Origin: Fimenecus sp964527585
GTDB taxonomy: Bacteria > Bacillota > Clostridia > Oscillospirales > Acutalibacteraceae
Direction: 5' to 3'
NCBI GenBank assembly: GCA_964527585.1
Contig: CAZGPE010000003.1
Coordinates: 42,672-106,671, forward strand
Length of the DNA: 64,000 bases
Below are positions 41,153 to 50,313 of this stretch, one piece after another. The position numbers and the translations under genes were made by a program. The notes under the pieces were generated by a model. It worked only from the letters and a program-made list of their open reading frames with translations, made no database searches and had not been told where the DNA came from. Position 1 is the first letter of the stretch; each line of letters starts with the position of its first letter.

Positions 41153-42016
41153 ATGCGTTATACAAAATCGTGGAAAGATTATGAATTGCTTGACTGTTCA
41201 AGCGGAGAAAGACTTGAAAGATGGGGTAATGTTACTTTAATTCGACCCGATCCTCAGGTAATTTGGAAGACACCGAAAAACCATCCGATGTGGAAAAAGG
41301 CGGATGCGGTATATCACCGTTCGTCTTCCGGCGGAGGTAATTGGGAAGTAAAAAACAAAATACCTGCTTTTTGGAATATTAACTACAACGGTTTATCGTT
41401 TAATGTCAAAACAATGGGCTTTAAGCATACGGGAATTTTTCCCGAACAGGCTGTAAACTGGGATTATACCGCATCTTTGATAAAAAATGCCGGCAGACCC
41501 GTTAAAGTGCTTAATCTTTTCGCATATACCGGTGCCGCAACGGTTTCCTGCCTTAAAGCCGGTGCAGAAGTTGTTCATGTCGATGCCTCTAAAGGTATGG
41601 TTCAATGGGCAAAAGAAAATGCGGCCGTTTCAAATGTTGCTGACAGAAAAGTCCGTTGGATAGTTGATGATTGCGTAAAATTTGTAACCCGTGAAATCAG
41701 AAGGGGAAACAAATACGATATAATTATTATGGATCCGCCTTCATACGGAAGAGGTCCCGGCGGTGAGATATGGAAACTTGAAAATGAAGTTTATTCGTTT
41801 GTTGAGTTGTGTTCACAGGTTTTAAGCGATGATCCGATAATGGTTCTCATAAACTCATACACAACCGGTCTTTCTCCGGCTGTTATGCAATATATTCTCG
41901 GCTCGTTGATTAAGACAAAATTTGGCGGTACGGTAGAAAGCGATGAAATCGGTCTTCCGGTAACGCAAACGGGTATGATACTCCCTTGCGGAGCGTCTGC
42001 GATTTGGCATAGGTAA
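41153..42016 (+). CDS. Class I SAM-dependent methyltransferase (RlmI/RlmK-like, without PUA domain)
   Basis: 287 residues. The SAM-binding motif is VKVLNLFAYTGAATVSCLKAGAEVVHVDASKGMVQWAKENAAVS, then VDDCVKFV and IIMDPPSYGRG. This matches the PF10672-like family of RNA (usually rRNA) methyltransferases, but no N-terminal PUA domain is present. The DPPSYGRG motif suits N- or C5-base methylation. It is encoded immediately after glmM and 11 bases before ecfA1; the link is probably only transcriptional. Target unknown. Confidence 0.85.
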   Translation: MRYTKSWKDYELLDCSSGERLERWGNVTLIRPDPQVIWKTPKNHPMWKKADAVYHRSSSGGGNWEVKNKIPAFWNINYNGLSFNVKTMGFKHTGIFPEQAVNWDYTASLIKNAGRPVKVLNLFAYTGAATVSCLKAGAEVVHVDASKGMVQWAKENAAVSNVADRKVRWIVDDCVKFVTREIRRGNKYDIIIMDPPSYGRGPGGEIWKLENEVYSFVELCSQVLSDDPIMVLINSYTTGLSPAVMQYILGSLIKTKFGGTVESDEIGLPVTQTGMILPCGASAIWHR

Positions 42017-42027
42017 AGGACAGTTTA

Positions 42028-42891
42028 ATGGATAAGAACAATATTGTTGAATTTCATAATGTAACTTTTTCGTATTCGGCTGATGAGGGTGAAGAACAGC
42101 TTGAACCTGCAATAAACGGATTTTCGCTTAATATTAAGTGTGGAGAATTTATTGCGATTCTCGGTCATAACGGATCGGGAAAATCAACTCTCGCAAAACT
42201 CAGCAATTCCATCCTTGTTCCTACGGACGGAAAAGTTTTAGTTGACGGGATGGATACCGCCGACGAAGAAAAAGTATACGATATAAGAAAAACCGTCGGC
42301 GTAGTTTTTCAAAATCCCGACAATCAGATAGTTGCTTCCATTGTTGAGGAAGATGTTGCGTTCGGCCCGGAAAATCTCGGATTACCACGAGAGGAAATCA
42401 GGAAACGGGTTGACAGTTCTTTGAAAGCGGTCGGAATGTACGAATACCGCAATCATGAGCCTCATAAACTTTCGGGAGGACAGAAACAGAGGGTTGCAAT
42501 AGCGGGAATAATCGCAATGCGTCCTAAATGCATTTTTCTTGATGAACCTACCGCTATGCTTGACCCTAAAGGCCGCCGTGAAGTTCTTGATACAATAAAA
42601 AAGCTTAATGAAGAATTCGGAATATCAATTGTTTTAATAACACATTTTATGGAAGAAGCCGCTTTAGCGGATCGTGTTGTCGTTGTCGACAGTTCGAGAT
42701 TGCTTCTTGAAGGAACACCGAAAGAAGTCTTTTCACAGGGAAAACTGCTTGAAAGCGTCGGGCTTGATATTCCTCAGATTACACAACTTGCAAATGCGCT
42801 GAAAGACGACGGAATCGGTCTTCCGGACAGCGTGTTAACTCTTGATGAGTTTGTTGAAAATGTTACTAATTTACTCGGAGAAAAACAATGA
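42028..42891 (+). CDS. ecfA1: Energy-coupling factor transporter ATPase 1
   Basis: 287 residues. Walker A GHNGSGKSTLAK, Q-loop VFQNPDNQIVASIVEEDVAFGPENL (the ECF-type Q-helix signature), LSGGQKQRVAIAG and FLDEPTAMLDP. With EcfA2 it forms the ATPase pair of a group II ECF vitamin importer at the cytoplasmic face. Overlaps ecfA2 by ATGA. Confidence 0.94.
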   Translation: MDKNNIVEFHNVTFSYSADEGEEQLEPAINGFSLNIKCGEFIAILGHNGSGKSTLAKLSNSILVPTDGKVLVDGMDTADEEKVYDIRKTVGVVFQNPDNQIVASIVEEDVAFGPENLGLPREEIRKRVDSSLKAVGMYEYRNHEPHKLSGGQKQRVAIAGIIAMRPKCIFLDEPTAMLDPKGRREVLDTIKKLNEEFGISIVLITHFMEEAALADRVVVVDSSRLLLEGTPKEVFSQGKLLESVGLDIPQITQLANALKDDGIGLPDSVLTLDEFVENVTNLLGEKQ

Positions 42892-43754
42892 CGATACTCG
42901 AAACTCAAAATCTTTCTTATGTATATTCGCAGGGAACACCTTTTGAAAGAACTGCGATTGATAACATAAATATAACCGTTGAAAAAGGCGAATTTATCGG
43001 TATAATCGGACACACGGGTTCGGGAAAAAGTACATTGGTTCAGCATCTTAACGGATTGTTAAAGCCAACTTCGGGGAAAATCTTGCTTGACGGAAAAGAT
43101 ATTCATTCCGATAAAACTCTTACAAGGCAGGCGAGATTCAGAGTCGGTCTTTGTTTTCAGTATCCCGAATATCAGTTGTTTGAAAATACCGTCTACGAAG
43201 ATATTGCTTTCGGTCCGAAAAATATGAAACTTTCGAAAGAAGAAATAGATTTCCGTGTTCGTGAAACGGCAGAATATGTCGGTATAAAAAAAGATATGCT
43301 TGAAAAATCTCCGTTTGATCTTTCCGGCGGCGAAAAAAGGCGTGTTGCGATTGCCGGTGTTATGGCGATGAAGCCGGAAATTCTTATTCTCGACGAACCG
43401 ACTGCGGGACTTGATCCCAAAGGAAGAAAAACAGTTTCCGAAATGATTGACAATTATCGCAAAGATACGGGAAGTACGGTTATTGTTGTATCTCACAGTA
43501 TGGAAGATGTGGCTCAGAACGCCGATAAAGTGCTTGTAATGAATAAAGGAAAAGTTGAGTATTATGCAAGTGTCGGCGAAGTCTTTTCAAATGCACAGCG
43601 CCTTGCGGAAATCGGATTGAATGTTCCCGAAATCACAAAAGTGCTTTTGAAACTGAAAGAAAAAGGATATGATGTTAAAACCGATATTTACTCCGTTGAA
43701 AAAGCAAAAGCGGAACTTTTGCGCTTGTTTGCGGAAAGGGGTGTGCTGAATTGA
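42888..43754 (+). CDS. ecfA2: Energy-coupling factor transporter ATPase 2
   Basis: 288 residues. Walker A GHTGSGKSTLVQ, Q-region CFQYPEYQLFENTVYEDIAFGPKNM, LSGGEKRRVAIAGVMAM and LILDEPTAGLDP. The FQYPEYQLF form distinguishes EcfA2 from EcfA1. It overlaps ecfA1 upstream by four bases and ecfT downstream by four (TTGA), so the subunits are made together. Confidence 0.94.
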   Translation: MTILETQNLSYVYSQGTPFERTAIDNINITVEKGEFIGIIGHTGSGKSTLVQHLNGLLKPTSGKILLDGKDIHSDKTLTRQARFRVGLCFQYPEYQLFENTVYEDIAFGPKNMKLSKEEIDFRVRETAEYVGIKKDMLEKSPFDLSGGEKRRVAIAGVMAMKPEILILDEPTAGLDPKGRKTVSEMIDNYRKDTGSTVIVVSHSMEDVAQNADKVLVMNKGKVEYYASVGEVFSNAQRLAEIGLNVPEITKVLLKLKEKGYDVKTDIYSVEKAKAELLRLFAERGVLN

Positions 43755-44566
43755 TTAAAGATATTACGATCGGACAGTATTTTCCCGGAAATTCGGTTAT
43801 TCATAAACTTGATCCGAGAATGAAAATAATTCTCACTTTTCTTTATATTATTTTTATATTTATATGTAAAAACTTTGTCGCACTCGCTTCAATGGTATTG
43901 TTAATAGTTGCGGTTGTTTTTCTTTCGAAAATTTCTTTGAAACTTATCGGTAAAAGTATTAAACCGATTTTTTTAATTGTGCTTATAACTTCCGCATTGC
44001 AAATATTATATAATACCGACGGAACGGTTCTTGTTCAGTTGGGTAAATTTCATATAACAACCGGCGGAGTATATATGGCTTTGTTTACAACAGTCCGCAT
44101 TGTCGCACTTGTTGTCGCAAGTTCAATGCTCACTTACACGACTTCACCGACGCTTTTAACCGATGCGATAGAGCGTATTTTTTCTCCGTTAAAAGTGTTG
44201 AAAATAAATGTCCATTCAATTGCTATGATGATGACAATTGCACTTAGATTTATTCCGACGCTGATTGATGAGGTTGATAAGATAATGTCTGCGCAAAAGT
44301 CAAGAGGTGCTGATTTCGAAAACGGCGGATTACTCAGCAGAGGTAAGGCAATGATACCGATATTTATCCCTCTTTTTATAAATTCGTTCAGACGGGCTTA
44401 TGAATTGGCTTTTGCTATGGACTGTCGGTGTTATCAAGGCGGAGACGGAAGAACGAGACTTAAAATTATGAAACTGGAAGCAAGAGATTATATTGCTTTG
44501 GGAATTACGGTTTTATTTTGCATAGGTATAATTTTTTCAAATCATTATTTAACGGCGGTAATTTGA
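43751..44566 (+). CDS. ecfT: Energy-coupling factor transporter transmembrane subunit
   Basis: 271 residues with about five to six membrane segments and the coupling helices: HKLDPRMKI near the N-terminus and ALRFIPTLIDEVDKIMSAQKSRGADFE with the conserved Arg-Gly motif that contacts the ATPases. The start is TTG 43751 in a TTGA overlap with the ecfA2 stop, with AGGGG just upstream. It is a shared module that recruits S components such as BioY, encoded 6 kb downstream. The truA start overlaps its stop. Confidence 0.93.
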   Translation: MIKDITIGQYFPGNSVIHKLDPRMKIILTFLYIIFIFICKNFVALASMVLLIVAVVFLSKISLKLIGKSIKPIFLIVLITSALQILYNTDGTVLVQLGKFHITTGGVYMALFTTVRIVALVVASSMLTYTTSPTLLTDAIERIFSPLKVLKINVHSIAMMMTIALRFIPTLIDEVDKIMSAQKSRGADFENGGLLSRGKAMIPIFIPLFINSFRRAYELAFAMDCRCYQGGDGRTRLKIMKLEARDYIALGITVLFCIGIIFSNHYLTAVI

Positions 44567-45306
44567 TGAAAAATTATTTGTTGACTTTAATGTATGACGG
44601 AACACGCTATCACGGTTGGCAGGTTCAAAATAATGCTTCGAGTGTTCAGCAGGTCTTACAGGATGCGATACAGACTATACTCGGTGTCCGTGAAAATGTA
44701 GTCGGATGCAGCAGAACTGACAGCGGTGTTCATGCGAATATGTTTTGTTGTAATATGAGAACGGAAAAAGAGCTTTCTGCGGAAAAATTTGTTAAATCGT
44801 TAAATGCGGTGTTGCCGAGAGATGTAGTGGTGATCGAAGTTGCGGAAGTTCCGTTTGAATTTCATGCACGCTATGACTGTATTTCAAAGCAGTATAAATA
44901 TCTTATACTTAACAGTAAAAGCAGAAATCCTTTTTATGAAAACAGGGCTTTACACTATCCGTTTGAGATTGATACCGAACTTCTTGCCCAAGAGGCGAAA
45001 GCGTTTATCGGAACTCATGATTTTTCGGCATTTTGTTCGGCAAACTCAAGTGTTGACAGTAAAATCAGAACGGTAAAATCAATTGATATAATCCGTAACG
45101 GAGATTTTGTTGAATTTTATATTGAAGCCGACGGATTTTTATATAATATGGTTCGTATAATTGTCGGGACATTGCTTGATGTAAATTCCGGAAAAATCGG
45201 GCAGGGGAAGATTAAAGAAATAATCGCAAGTAAAGACCGAAATTCAGCGGGTAAAACCGCAAGTGCTCACGGGCTTTATCTTAACAGAGTTAATTACAGT
45301 CTGTAA
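44566..45306 (+). CDS. truA: tRNA pseudouridine(38-40) synthase
   Basis: 246 residues. The catalytic aspartate is D52 in GCSRTDSGVHA. MYDGTRYHGWQVQ, FHARYDCISKQYKYLI and FYIEADGFLYNMVRIIVGTLLDV are TruA hallmarks. The ATG at 44566 shares one base with the ecfT stop; the ecfA1-ecfA2-ecfT-truA order is the one known from Firmicutes, though there it usually sits by ribosomal protein genes. Confidence 0.96.
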   Translation: MKNYLLTLMYDGTRYHGWQVQNNASSVQQVLQDAIQTILGVRENVVGCSRTDSGVHANMFCCNMRTEKELSAEKFVKSLNAVLPRDVVVIEVAEVPFEFHARYDCISKQYKYLILNSKSRNPFYENRALHYPFEIDTELLAQEAKAFIGTHDFSAFCSANSSVDSKIRTVKSIDIIRNGDFVEFYIEADGFLYNMVRIIVGTLLDVNSGKIGQGKIKEIIASKDRNSAGKTASAHGLYLNRVNYSL

Positions 45307-45317
45307 CGGTGAATATT

Positions 45318-46535
45318 ATGAAAGATAAAAAAAGAAAAACAAAAAAGAAAAACAAAAAAACGCTCGCTCACGATAAGTTTGTTAATGTGATAAAGGCTGT
45401 ATGTATAATTCTTGTTGTGCTTGTTCTTTTATTTGTTGCGGCAGACAGATTCGGAAACATAACTTTTTCAAGTGTCGGTGATTATTTCGGAACTTTGGTA
45501 TCGGGAGCGAAAAGCGGTGAAGGGTATCCGTATTATTTTGAATCCTCAAGCGCCGAAAGTGTAAAGAAGATAAATTCAGATTTGTTTGTGCTTACCGACA
45601 GTACAACATTTGTGCTTGACTCAACGGCAAAAAAATTCGGGGAAACTCAGCATTCATATTCCCAGCCGCTTGTTTTAACTTCAAACGGAAGAGCGGTAAT
45701 GTGTGATGTAGGCGGAACTTCTTACTGCGTTTTTTCAAAAACAAAAAAACTCTATGACAGCAATGCCGATCAGAAGATAATAACCGCTTCAATCGGTAAA
45801 GACGGAAGTGTTGCGATTGCAACCCGTGGAGATAATTCAATGTCGGAACTGACCGTTTACAATAAGAACCGAAAAGAAGTCTTTAAGTGGGAATGTGCTA
45901 AAGAAAACATTATAGCGGTTGATGTTTCGGATAACGGAAACAAAGCCGTTGTTTCGGTAGTAGGTGCCGAAAACGGAGAACTTTATTATAAAGTAATAAT
46001 CTTTGATTTCAGATACAGTGAAAAAATTTCCGAATATTCTTTCGGCTCGAAATCGGTTTCCGCAGTTAATTTTATCGGTTCGAACAAGATTTTGGTTACG
46101 GGAAAAGAAGTTTTCAGCGTTATAGGAAAAAAAGATAAATATGACGAAGATCTTTCGTTGAATACATTGTCAAGAGTATATACATCGGATAACAATATAA
46201 CCGTTGCGGTTTTTTCTAAGTACGGAAGTTCCACTTCTAAGATAATTAAAGTTTATTCCGCAACTGCAAAAGAACTTTTTACCGTTGAACTTGACTCCGG
46301 TGTGCGCAGTGTTTCGTGCGATTCCGGATATGTATCGGTTCTTACCGACAGACAGCTTCTCAATTATACCGTAAGGGGAAAACAGGTCGGTACTTACAAT
46401 ATATCAAGCGACGGCGTTTCATGTTTTTCGGACGGCGGTAACACTTATGTGCTTACGACAAGTTCGGTAGTGGCTTATAAAACTGTCGGAAGTAATTTAT
46501 CGAACGCCGAAGAAACAACGCTTTTACAGGAATAA
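45318..46535 (+). CDS. Membrane-anchored beta-propeller-like protein (DUF5711-like)
   Basis: 405 residues. A very basic N-terminus (KDKKRKTKKKNKK) is followed by one membrane segment (about 26-45), and the rest is an extracellular domain of repeated beta strands of the kind SDLFVLTDSTTFVLDS, GRAVMCDVGGTSYCVFS, DGSVAIATRGDN and YVSVLTDRQLLNYT, suggestive of a six- or seven-bladed propeller. I recognise the pattern from DUF5711-type clostridial proteins, but no function is known. The ATG at 45318 follows GGTGA; it is 11 bases after truA. Confidence 0.75.
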   Translation: MKDKKRKTKKKNKKTLAHDKFVNVIKAVCIILVVLVLLFVAADRFGNITFSSVGDYFGTLVSGAKSGEGYPYYFESSSAESVKKINSDLFVLTDSTTFVLDSTAKKFGETQHSYSQPLVLTSNGRAVMCDVGGTSYCVFSKTKKLYDSNADQKIITASIGKDGSVAIATRGDNSMSELTVYNKNRKEVFKWECAKENIIAVDVSDNGNKAVVSVVGAENGELYYKVIIFDFRYSEKISEYSFGSKSVSAVNFIGSNKILVTGKEVFSVIGKKDKYDEDLSLNTLSRVYTSDNNITVAVFSKYGSSTSKIIKVYSATAKELFTVELDSGVRSVSCDSGYVSVLTDRQLLNYTVRGKQVGTYNISSDGVSCFSDGGNTYVLTTSSVVAYKTVGSNLSNAEETTLLQE

Positions 46536-46550
46536 AAGTTATTAAATTTG

Positions 46551-46579
46551 TTGTTTAATGTTCATAATTATGATACAAT
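46551..46579 (+). promoter_or_regulatory. Promoter of cvpA-pgsA-clpE-bioY
   Basis: TTGTTT (46551-46556), 17 bases, TACAAT (46574-46579). Confidence 0.65.
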
Positions 46580-46610
46580 TTAGCCGTAAAATTATATTGG
46601 AGGTATAGTT

Positions 46611-47351
46611 ATGGGTATAGTTCTCGATATTATTTTAGTATTAGTTCTCATTGCGGTGATTATCGCTTCGGCGAAAAAAGGCATTTTGGTTACTGTAGTT
46701 GAACTTGCCGCTTTTGTGTTAGCGCTTATTTTGGCTTCAAATACGGCGGCTCCCGTTGCGGAAGTTACATACAAAGCACTTTTCAGTTCCCGTGTAGAGA
46801 GGAGTCTTCAGGAAGTTTTACCTGAAAATTCAAGCAAACTTACAAATTCTCAAAAAGCACAGTATGTATTTGACAATTTGCCGGATTTTGCGAAAAATCA
46901 GGCTGAAAAATGCGGTATTGATGTCTCTTCGATAGCACGGCAAATAGGAACCGGCGGATTCGAAGACGGTGATTCGCTTTATAAATCTCTTGCGCAAGAC
47001 ATTGTTAAACCGATTGCGGTTACAGTGCTCAAACATATAATGTATTTTGTTCTTGCCGTTTTGTATGCGATTGTTCTCAGAGCAATATTGAAGTCTCTGT
47101 GTAAAGGAATGAAAAAGTTGCGTCTTATAGGCAGTGCCGATAAGACCGTCGGCGGAATAATAGGTATTGCGAAGGGAGTGGTAATAGTATTCTTACTCGG
47201 TTGTCTTTTGTCTTACCTTCAGCCGAGATTTGAAAACGAAAAACTTGTTCAGGCAATTACCGAGTCCTCAATAGTCGAATTGTGTGAGGAGTTTGACCCC
47301 ATGGAAGCAATTTCGGCTGCGGAAGTTTTTATCAACAATAATATTAAATAA
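46611..47351 (+). CDS. cvpA: CvpA-family membrane protein
   Basis: 246 residues with four or so membrane helices. The N-terminal segment MGIVLDIILVLVLIAVIIASAKKGILVTVVELAAFVLALILA and the later DKTVGGIIGIAKGVVIVFLLGCLLSYL are the conserved CvpA (PF02674) halves. A soluble insertion separates them. The family is associated with envelope integrity and colicin V export in E. coli; the role in clostridia is unclear. GGAGG precedes the ATG. Confidence 0.87.
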   Translation: MGIVLDIILVLVLIAVIIASAKKGILVTVVELAAFVLALILASNTAAPVAEVTYKALFSSRVERSLQEVLPENSSKLTNSQKAQYVFDNLPDFAKNQAEKCGIDVSSIARQIGTGGFEDGDSLYKSLAQDIVKPIAVTVLKHIMYFVLAVLYAIVLRAILKSLCKGMKKLRLIGSADKTVGGIIGIAKGVVIVFLLGCLLSYLQPRFENEKLVQAITESSIVELCEEFDPMEAISAAEVFINNNIK

Positions 47352-47365
47352 ACGGAGTAATCTTT

Positions 47366-47989
47366 ATGAATCAAATTAAAAAACTTTTTGACGGATGTCT
47401 TACAATACCTAATTTACTTTCTTTAATAAGAATTTTACTTATTCCCGTATTCGGAGTGCTTTTTTATCAAGGTAATGTTATTTGGGCGGTTGTAGTTCTT
47501 ATAATTTCCGGACTTACAGATTTCTTTGACGGAAAAATCGCAAGAAAATTTAATCAGATAAGTGAACTCGGAAAAATGCTCGATCCGATTGCCGATAAAC
47601 TCACTCAAATTACAATAGCGATTATTCTTTTCCTTACTTTTAATAAGTCGACAAATCCCGTTATGACTTGGTTTAAGTGGGTATTCCTTTTCTTTGTTTT
47701 CAAGGAATTTCTTATGGTACTTGTCGGCGGAATAATGGTGTTTATGGGACTTAAACCCAGTGCTGCGGAAATTTACGGCAAAATAGCGACTTTTGTGTAT
47801 TATGCCGTAATGGCGAGCGTAATAGCATTCGGTCCGGAAGTCGGAGCGCTCAGAAATTATTTCACATTACCCGATTGGCTTATGATTGTTTTGGTAATAA
47901 TTTCTGCAATACTTACTTTTGTTGCTTTGCTCAGTTACATTCCCGATACTTTCAGACAGTTTAAGGAGAAAAAGCAACAGTCCAAATAA
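47366..47989 (+). CDS. pgsA: CDP-diacylglycerol-glycerol-3-phosphate 3-phosphatidyltransferase
   Basis: 207 residues with about five membrane segments. The CDP-alcohol phosphotransferase motif is complete: SGLTDFFDGKIARKFNQISELGKMLDPIADK (D..DG..AR..G..LD..AD). Makes phosphatidylglycerol phosphate, the precursor of phosphatidylglycerol and cardiolipin. 14 bases after cvpA and 26 before the Clp gene, so likely one transcript. Confidence 0.93.
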   Translation: MNQIKKLFDGCLTIPNLLSLIRILLIPVFGVLFYQGNVIWAVVVLIISGLTDFFDGKIARKFNQISELGKMLDPIADKLTQITIAIILFLTFNKSTNPVMTWFKWVFLFFVFKEFLMVLVGGIMVFMGLKPSAAEIYGKIATFVYYAVMASVIAFGPEVGALRNYFTLPDWLMIVLVIISAILTFVALLSYIPDTFRQFKEKKQQSK

Positions 47990-48015
47990 TTATATACAGC
48001 GAGGAAAAACATTAA

Positions 48016-50310
48016 ATGAATAAAAATATGCTTTGTAGCAGATGCCATAAAAATCCTGCGGTGTTTTTTATATCAAAGGTTGAAGGCGAAAACACAACAA
48101 ATGAGGGCCTTTGTATAAACTGTGCTATGGAACTCAATATCGGTCCGATTAAACAGATTATGGAAAGCATGGGGATTACCGAGGATGAGATTGGCGAAGT
48201 TTCGGAACAGATGAAGCAGATAATGGAGAACGACGGCGAAGACGGATTTCAGCCGGGCGGAGCAATGCCGTTATCATTATTTCAGGGGATGTTCGGAAAT
48301 TCACCGGAAAATTCGGAATTGGCGCAAGCTGAATCTGAAGAACATGAAGATGACGGAAAAAAAGATAAAAAAAGCAAAAAGTCAAAGAATAACAAAAAGA
48401 GAAAATATCTTAACCTTTATTGTACGGACCTTACCGAGCGTGCAAGAGAAGGAAAACTTGATAATATAATCGGCAGAGAAAAGGAAATCAGCAGAACCGA
48501 ACAAATTCTTTGCCGCAGGACAAAAAACAATCCCTGCCTTATCGGTGAGCCCGGTGTCGGTAAAACAGCGATAGCGGAAGGCCTTGCGCTTAAAATTGCG
48601 GCAGGAGATGTTCCGGCAAAACTCGCAAATAAAGAAATCCATTTGCTTGATCTTACCGCCCTTGTTGCAGGTACGCAATTCAGAGGACAGTTCGAGTCGA
48701 GAATAAAAGGTCTTATCGAAGAAGTTAAATCGGAAGGCAATATTATTCTCTTTATCGACGAAGTTCATAATCTTGTCGGTACCGGCGATGCTGAGGGAAC
48801 AATGAATGCGGCCAATATTCTTAAACCCGCTCTTTCAAGAGGAGAAATACAGGTTATCGGTGCCACAACTTTTAACGAGTACCGTAAGAATATCGAAAAA
48901 GATGCCGCTTTAGAGAGAAGATTTCAGCCGGTAAAAGTTGAAGAACCGTCTATTGCCGATACCTATAAAATGTTGCTTGGCATAAAGAAATATTATGAAG
49001 ATTTCCACAAGGTTCAAATAAACGACGGTTTGGTTTATAAAGCGGTTACTCTTTCCGAAAGATATATAACGGACAGATTTTTACCCGATAAAGCGATTGA
49101 TTTGCTTGATGAAGCCTGCACCTGCGCTAATTTAAGAAACAAATCAATCAGCGAGTATGAGATGTTGCTTGATGAAATTTCTTCTCTTAAAAACGAAGAA
49201 GACGAACTTTCTCAGGAAACCGAAAACATTGATTATGAGCGCCTTGCTCAGATTCGTGCGGAACTTCTCAGCTCCGAGAATAAACTTCCCGAAATCAAGA
49301 AAAAAGCAAGCGACAATGCGGTCTTGGAATCCGATTTGGCAACGGTTATAAATCTTTGGACGGGAATACCCGCATCGAAGGTTGTCGAAGGTGATTTGAA
49401 GCGCCTTGCAGGTCTTGAAACGAGATTGAAAGAGCATATTATCGGTCAGGATGAAGCGGTTGACCTTGTTGCAGCGGCGATAAAAAGAAGTCGAGTACAG
49501 TTGTCTTTGCAAAAGCGTCCCGCATCGTTTATTTTCGTCGGACCGACGGGTGTCGGAAAGACAGAACTTGTAAAACAGCTTTCAACCGAATTATTTGATA
49601 CTCCCGAAACGCTAATCCGTTTCGATATGTCGGAGTTTATGGAAAAACATTCGGTATCAAGACTTATAGGTTCGCCTCCCGGATATGTCGGATATGATGA
49701 AGCAGGACAGTTAACGGAGAAAGTCAGAAGAAAGCCTTATTCGATAATTCTTTTCGATGAGATTGAAAAAGCGCATCCCGATGTTATGAATATTCTTCTT
49801 CAAATTCTTGATGAGGGAAAAACAAACGATGCTCACGGAAGAACAGTAAGTTTTGCAAATACGGTTATTATTATGACTTCAAATGCCGGCAGTGAGCGTA
49901 AAGAAAATGCATTAGGATTTGCTAAAGATAAGGGCGAAATTAAAAAAGAAAATGCAATGAAAGCACTTAATGAATTTTTGCGTCCCGAATTTATCGGAAG
50001 AATTGACGAAATTATTGTCTTTAATAATCTTACCGATAACGATTACAAAGGCATTGCGGCATTGATGCTTGATGAACTTAAAACTTCGCTTAACGACAGG
50101 GGAATTACTCTTGAATATAAAGACTCTGTTACCGATTGCATTGTTTCGAAAATGAACGGGGATGTCCGTGGAGCAAGAGATCTTAGAAATGTAATAAGAA
50201 GAAATGTAGAAGATAAGATTTCTTCTTATATGGTTGATAATTGCGATGATATAATAACAAAAGTTTCTTTAAGCGTTTGTGAAGGCGAAATAGAACTTTC
50301 CGTTGAATAA
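48016..50310 (+). CDS. clpE: Clp-family AAA+ unfoldase with N-terminal zinc finger (ClpE-like)
   Basis: 764 residues. The N-terminus has a four-cysteine zinc finger, C7-S-R-C10 and C33-I-N-C36, in place of the double Clp_N repeat of ClpC, as in ClpE; an acidic then Lys-rich linker (KKDKKSKKSKNNKKRK) follows. AAA-1 has GEPGVGKTAIAEGLA and FIDEVHNLVG. A short middle domain (about 375-440) precedes AAA-2 with GPTGVGKTELVKQL and LFDEIEKAHPDV. LGF in ENALGFAKDK is a candidate ClpP-docking loop. It should unfold damaged proteins for ClpP. No CtsR-type repeat is seen upstream. It may be regulated through the cvpA promoter. Confidence 0.88.
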   Translation: MNKNMLCSRCHKNPAVFFISKVEGENTTNEGLCINCAMELNIGPIKQIMESMGITEDEIGEVSEQMKQIMENDGEDGFQPGGAMPLSLFQGMFGNSPENSELAQAESEEHEDDGKKDKKSKKSKNNKKRKYLNLYCTDLTERAREGKLDNIIGREKEISRTEQILCRRTKNNPCLIGEPGVGKTAIAEGLALKIAAGDVPAKLANKEIHLLDLTALVAGTQFRGQFESRIKGLIEEVKSEGNIILFIDEVHNLVGTGDAEGTMNAANILKPALSRGEIQVIGATTFNEYRKNIEKDAALERRFQPVKVEEPSIADTYKMLLGIKKYYEDFHKVQINDGLVYKAVTLSERYITDRFLPDKAIDLLDEACTCANLRNKSISEYEMLLDEISSLKNEEDELSQETENIDYERLAQIRAELLSSENKLPEIKKKASDNAVLESDLATVINLWTGIPASKVVEGDLKRLAGLETRLKEHIIGQDEAVDLVAAAIKRSRVQLSLQKRPASFIFVGPTGVGKTELVKQLSTELFDTPETLIRFDMSEFMEKHSVSRLIGSPPGYVGYDEAGQLTEKVRRKPYSIILFDEIEKAHPDVMNILLQILDEGKTNDAHGRTVSFANTVIIMTSNAGSERKENALGFAKDKGEIKKENAMKALNEFLRPEFIGRIDEIIVFNNLTDNDYKGIAALMLDELKTSLNDRGITLEYKDSVTDCIVSKMNGDVRGARDLRNVIRRNVEDKISSYMVDNCDDIITKVSLSVCEGEIELSVE

Positions 50311-50313
50311 TTT

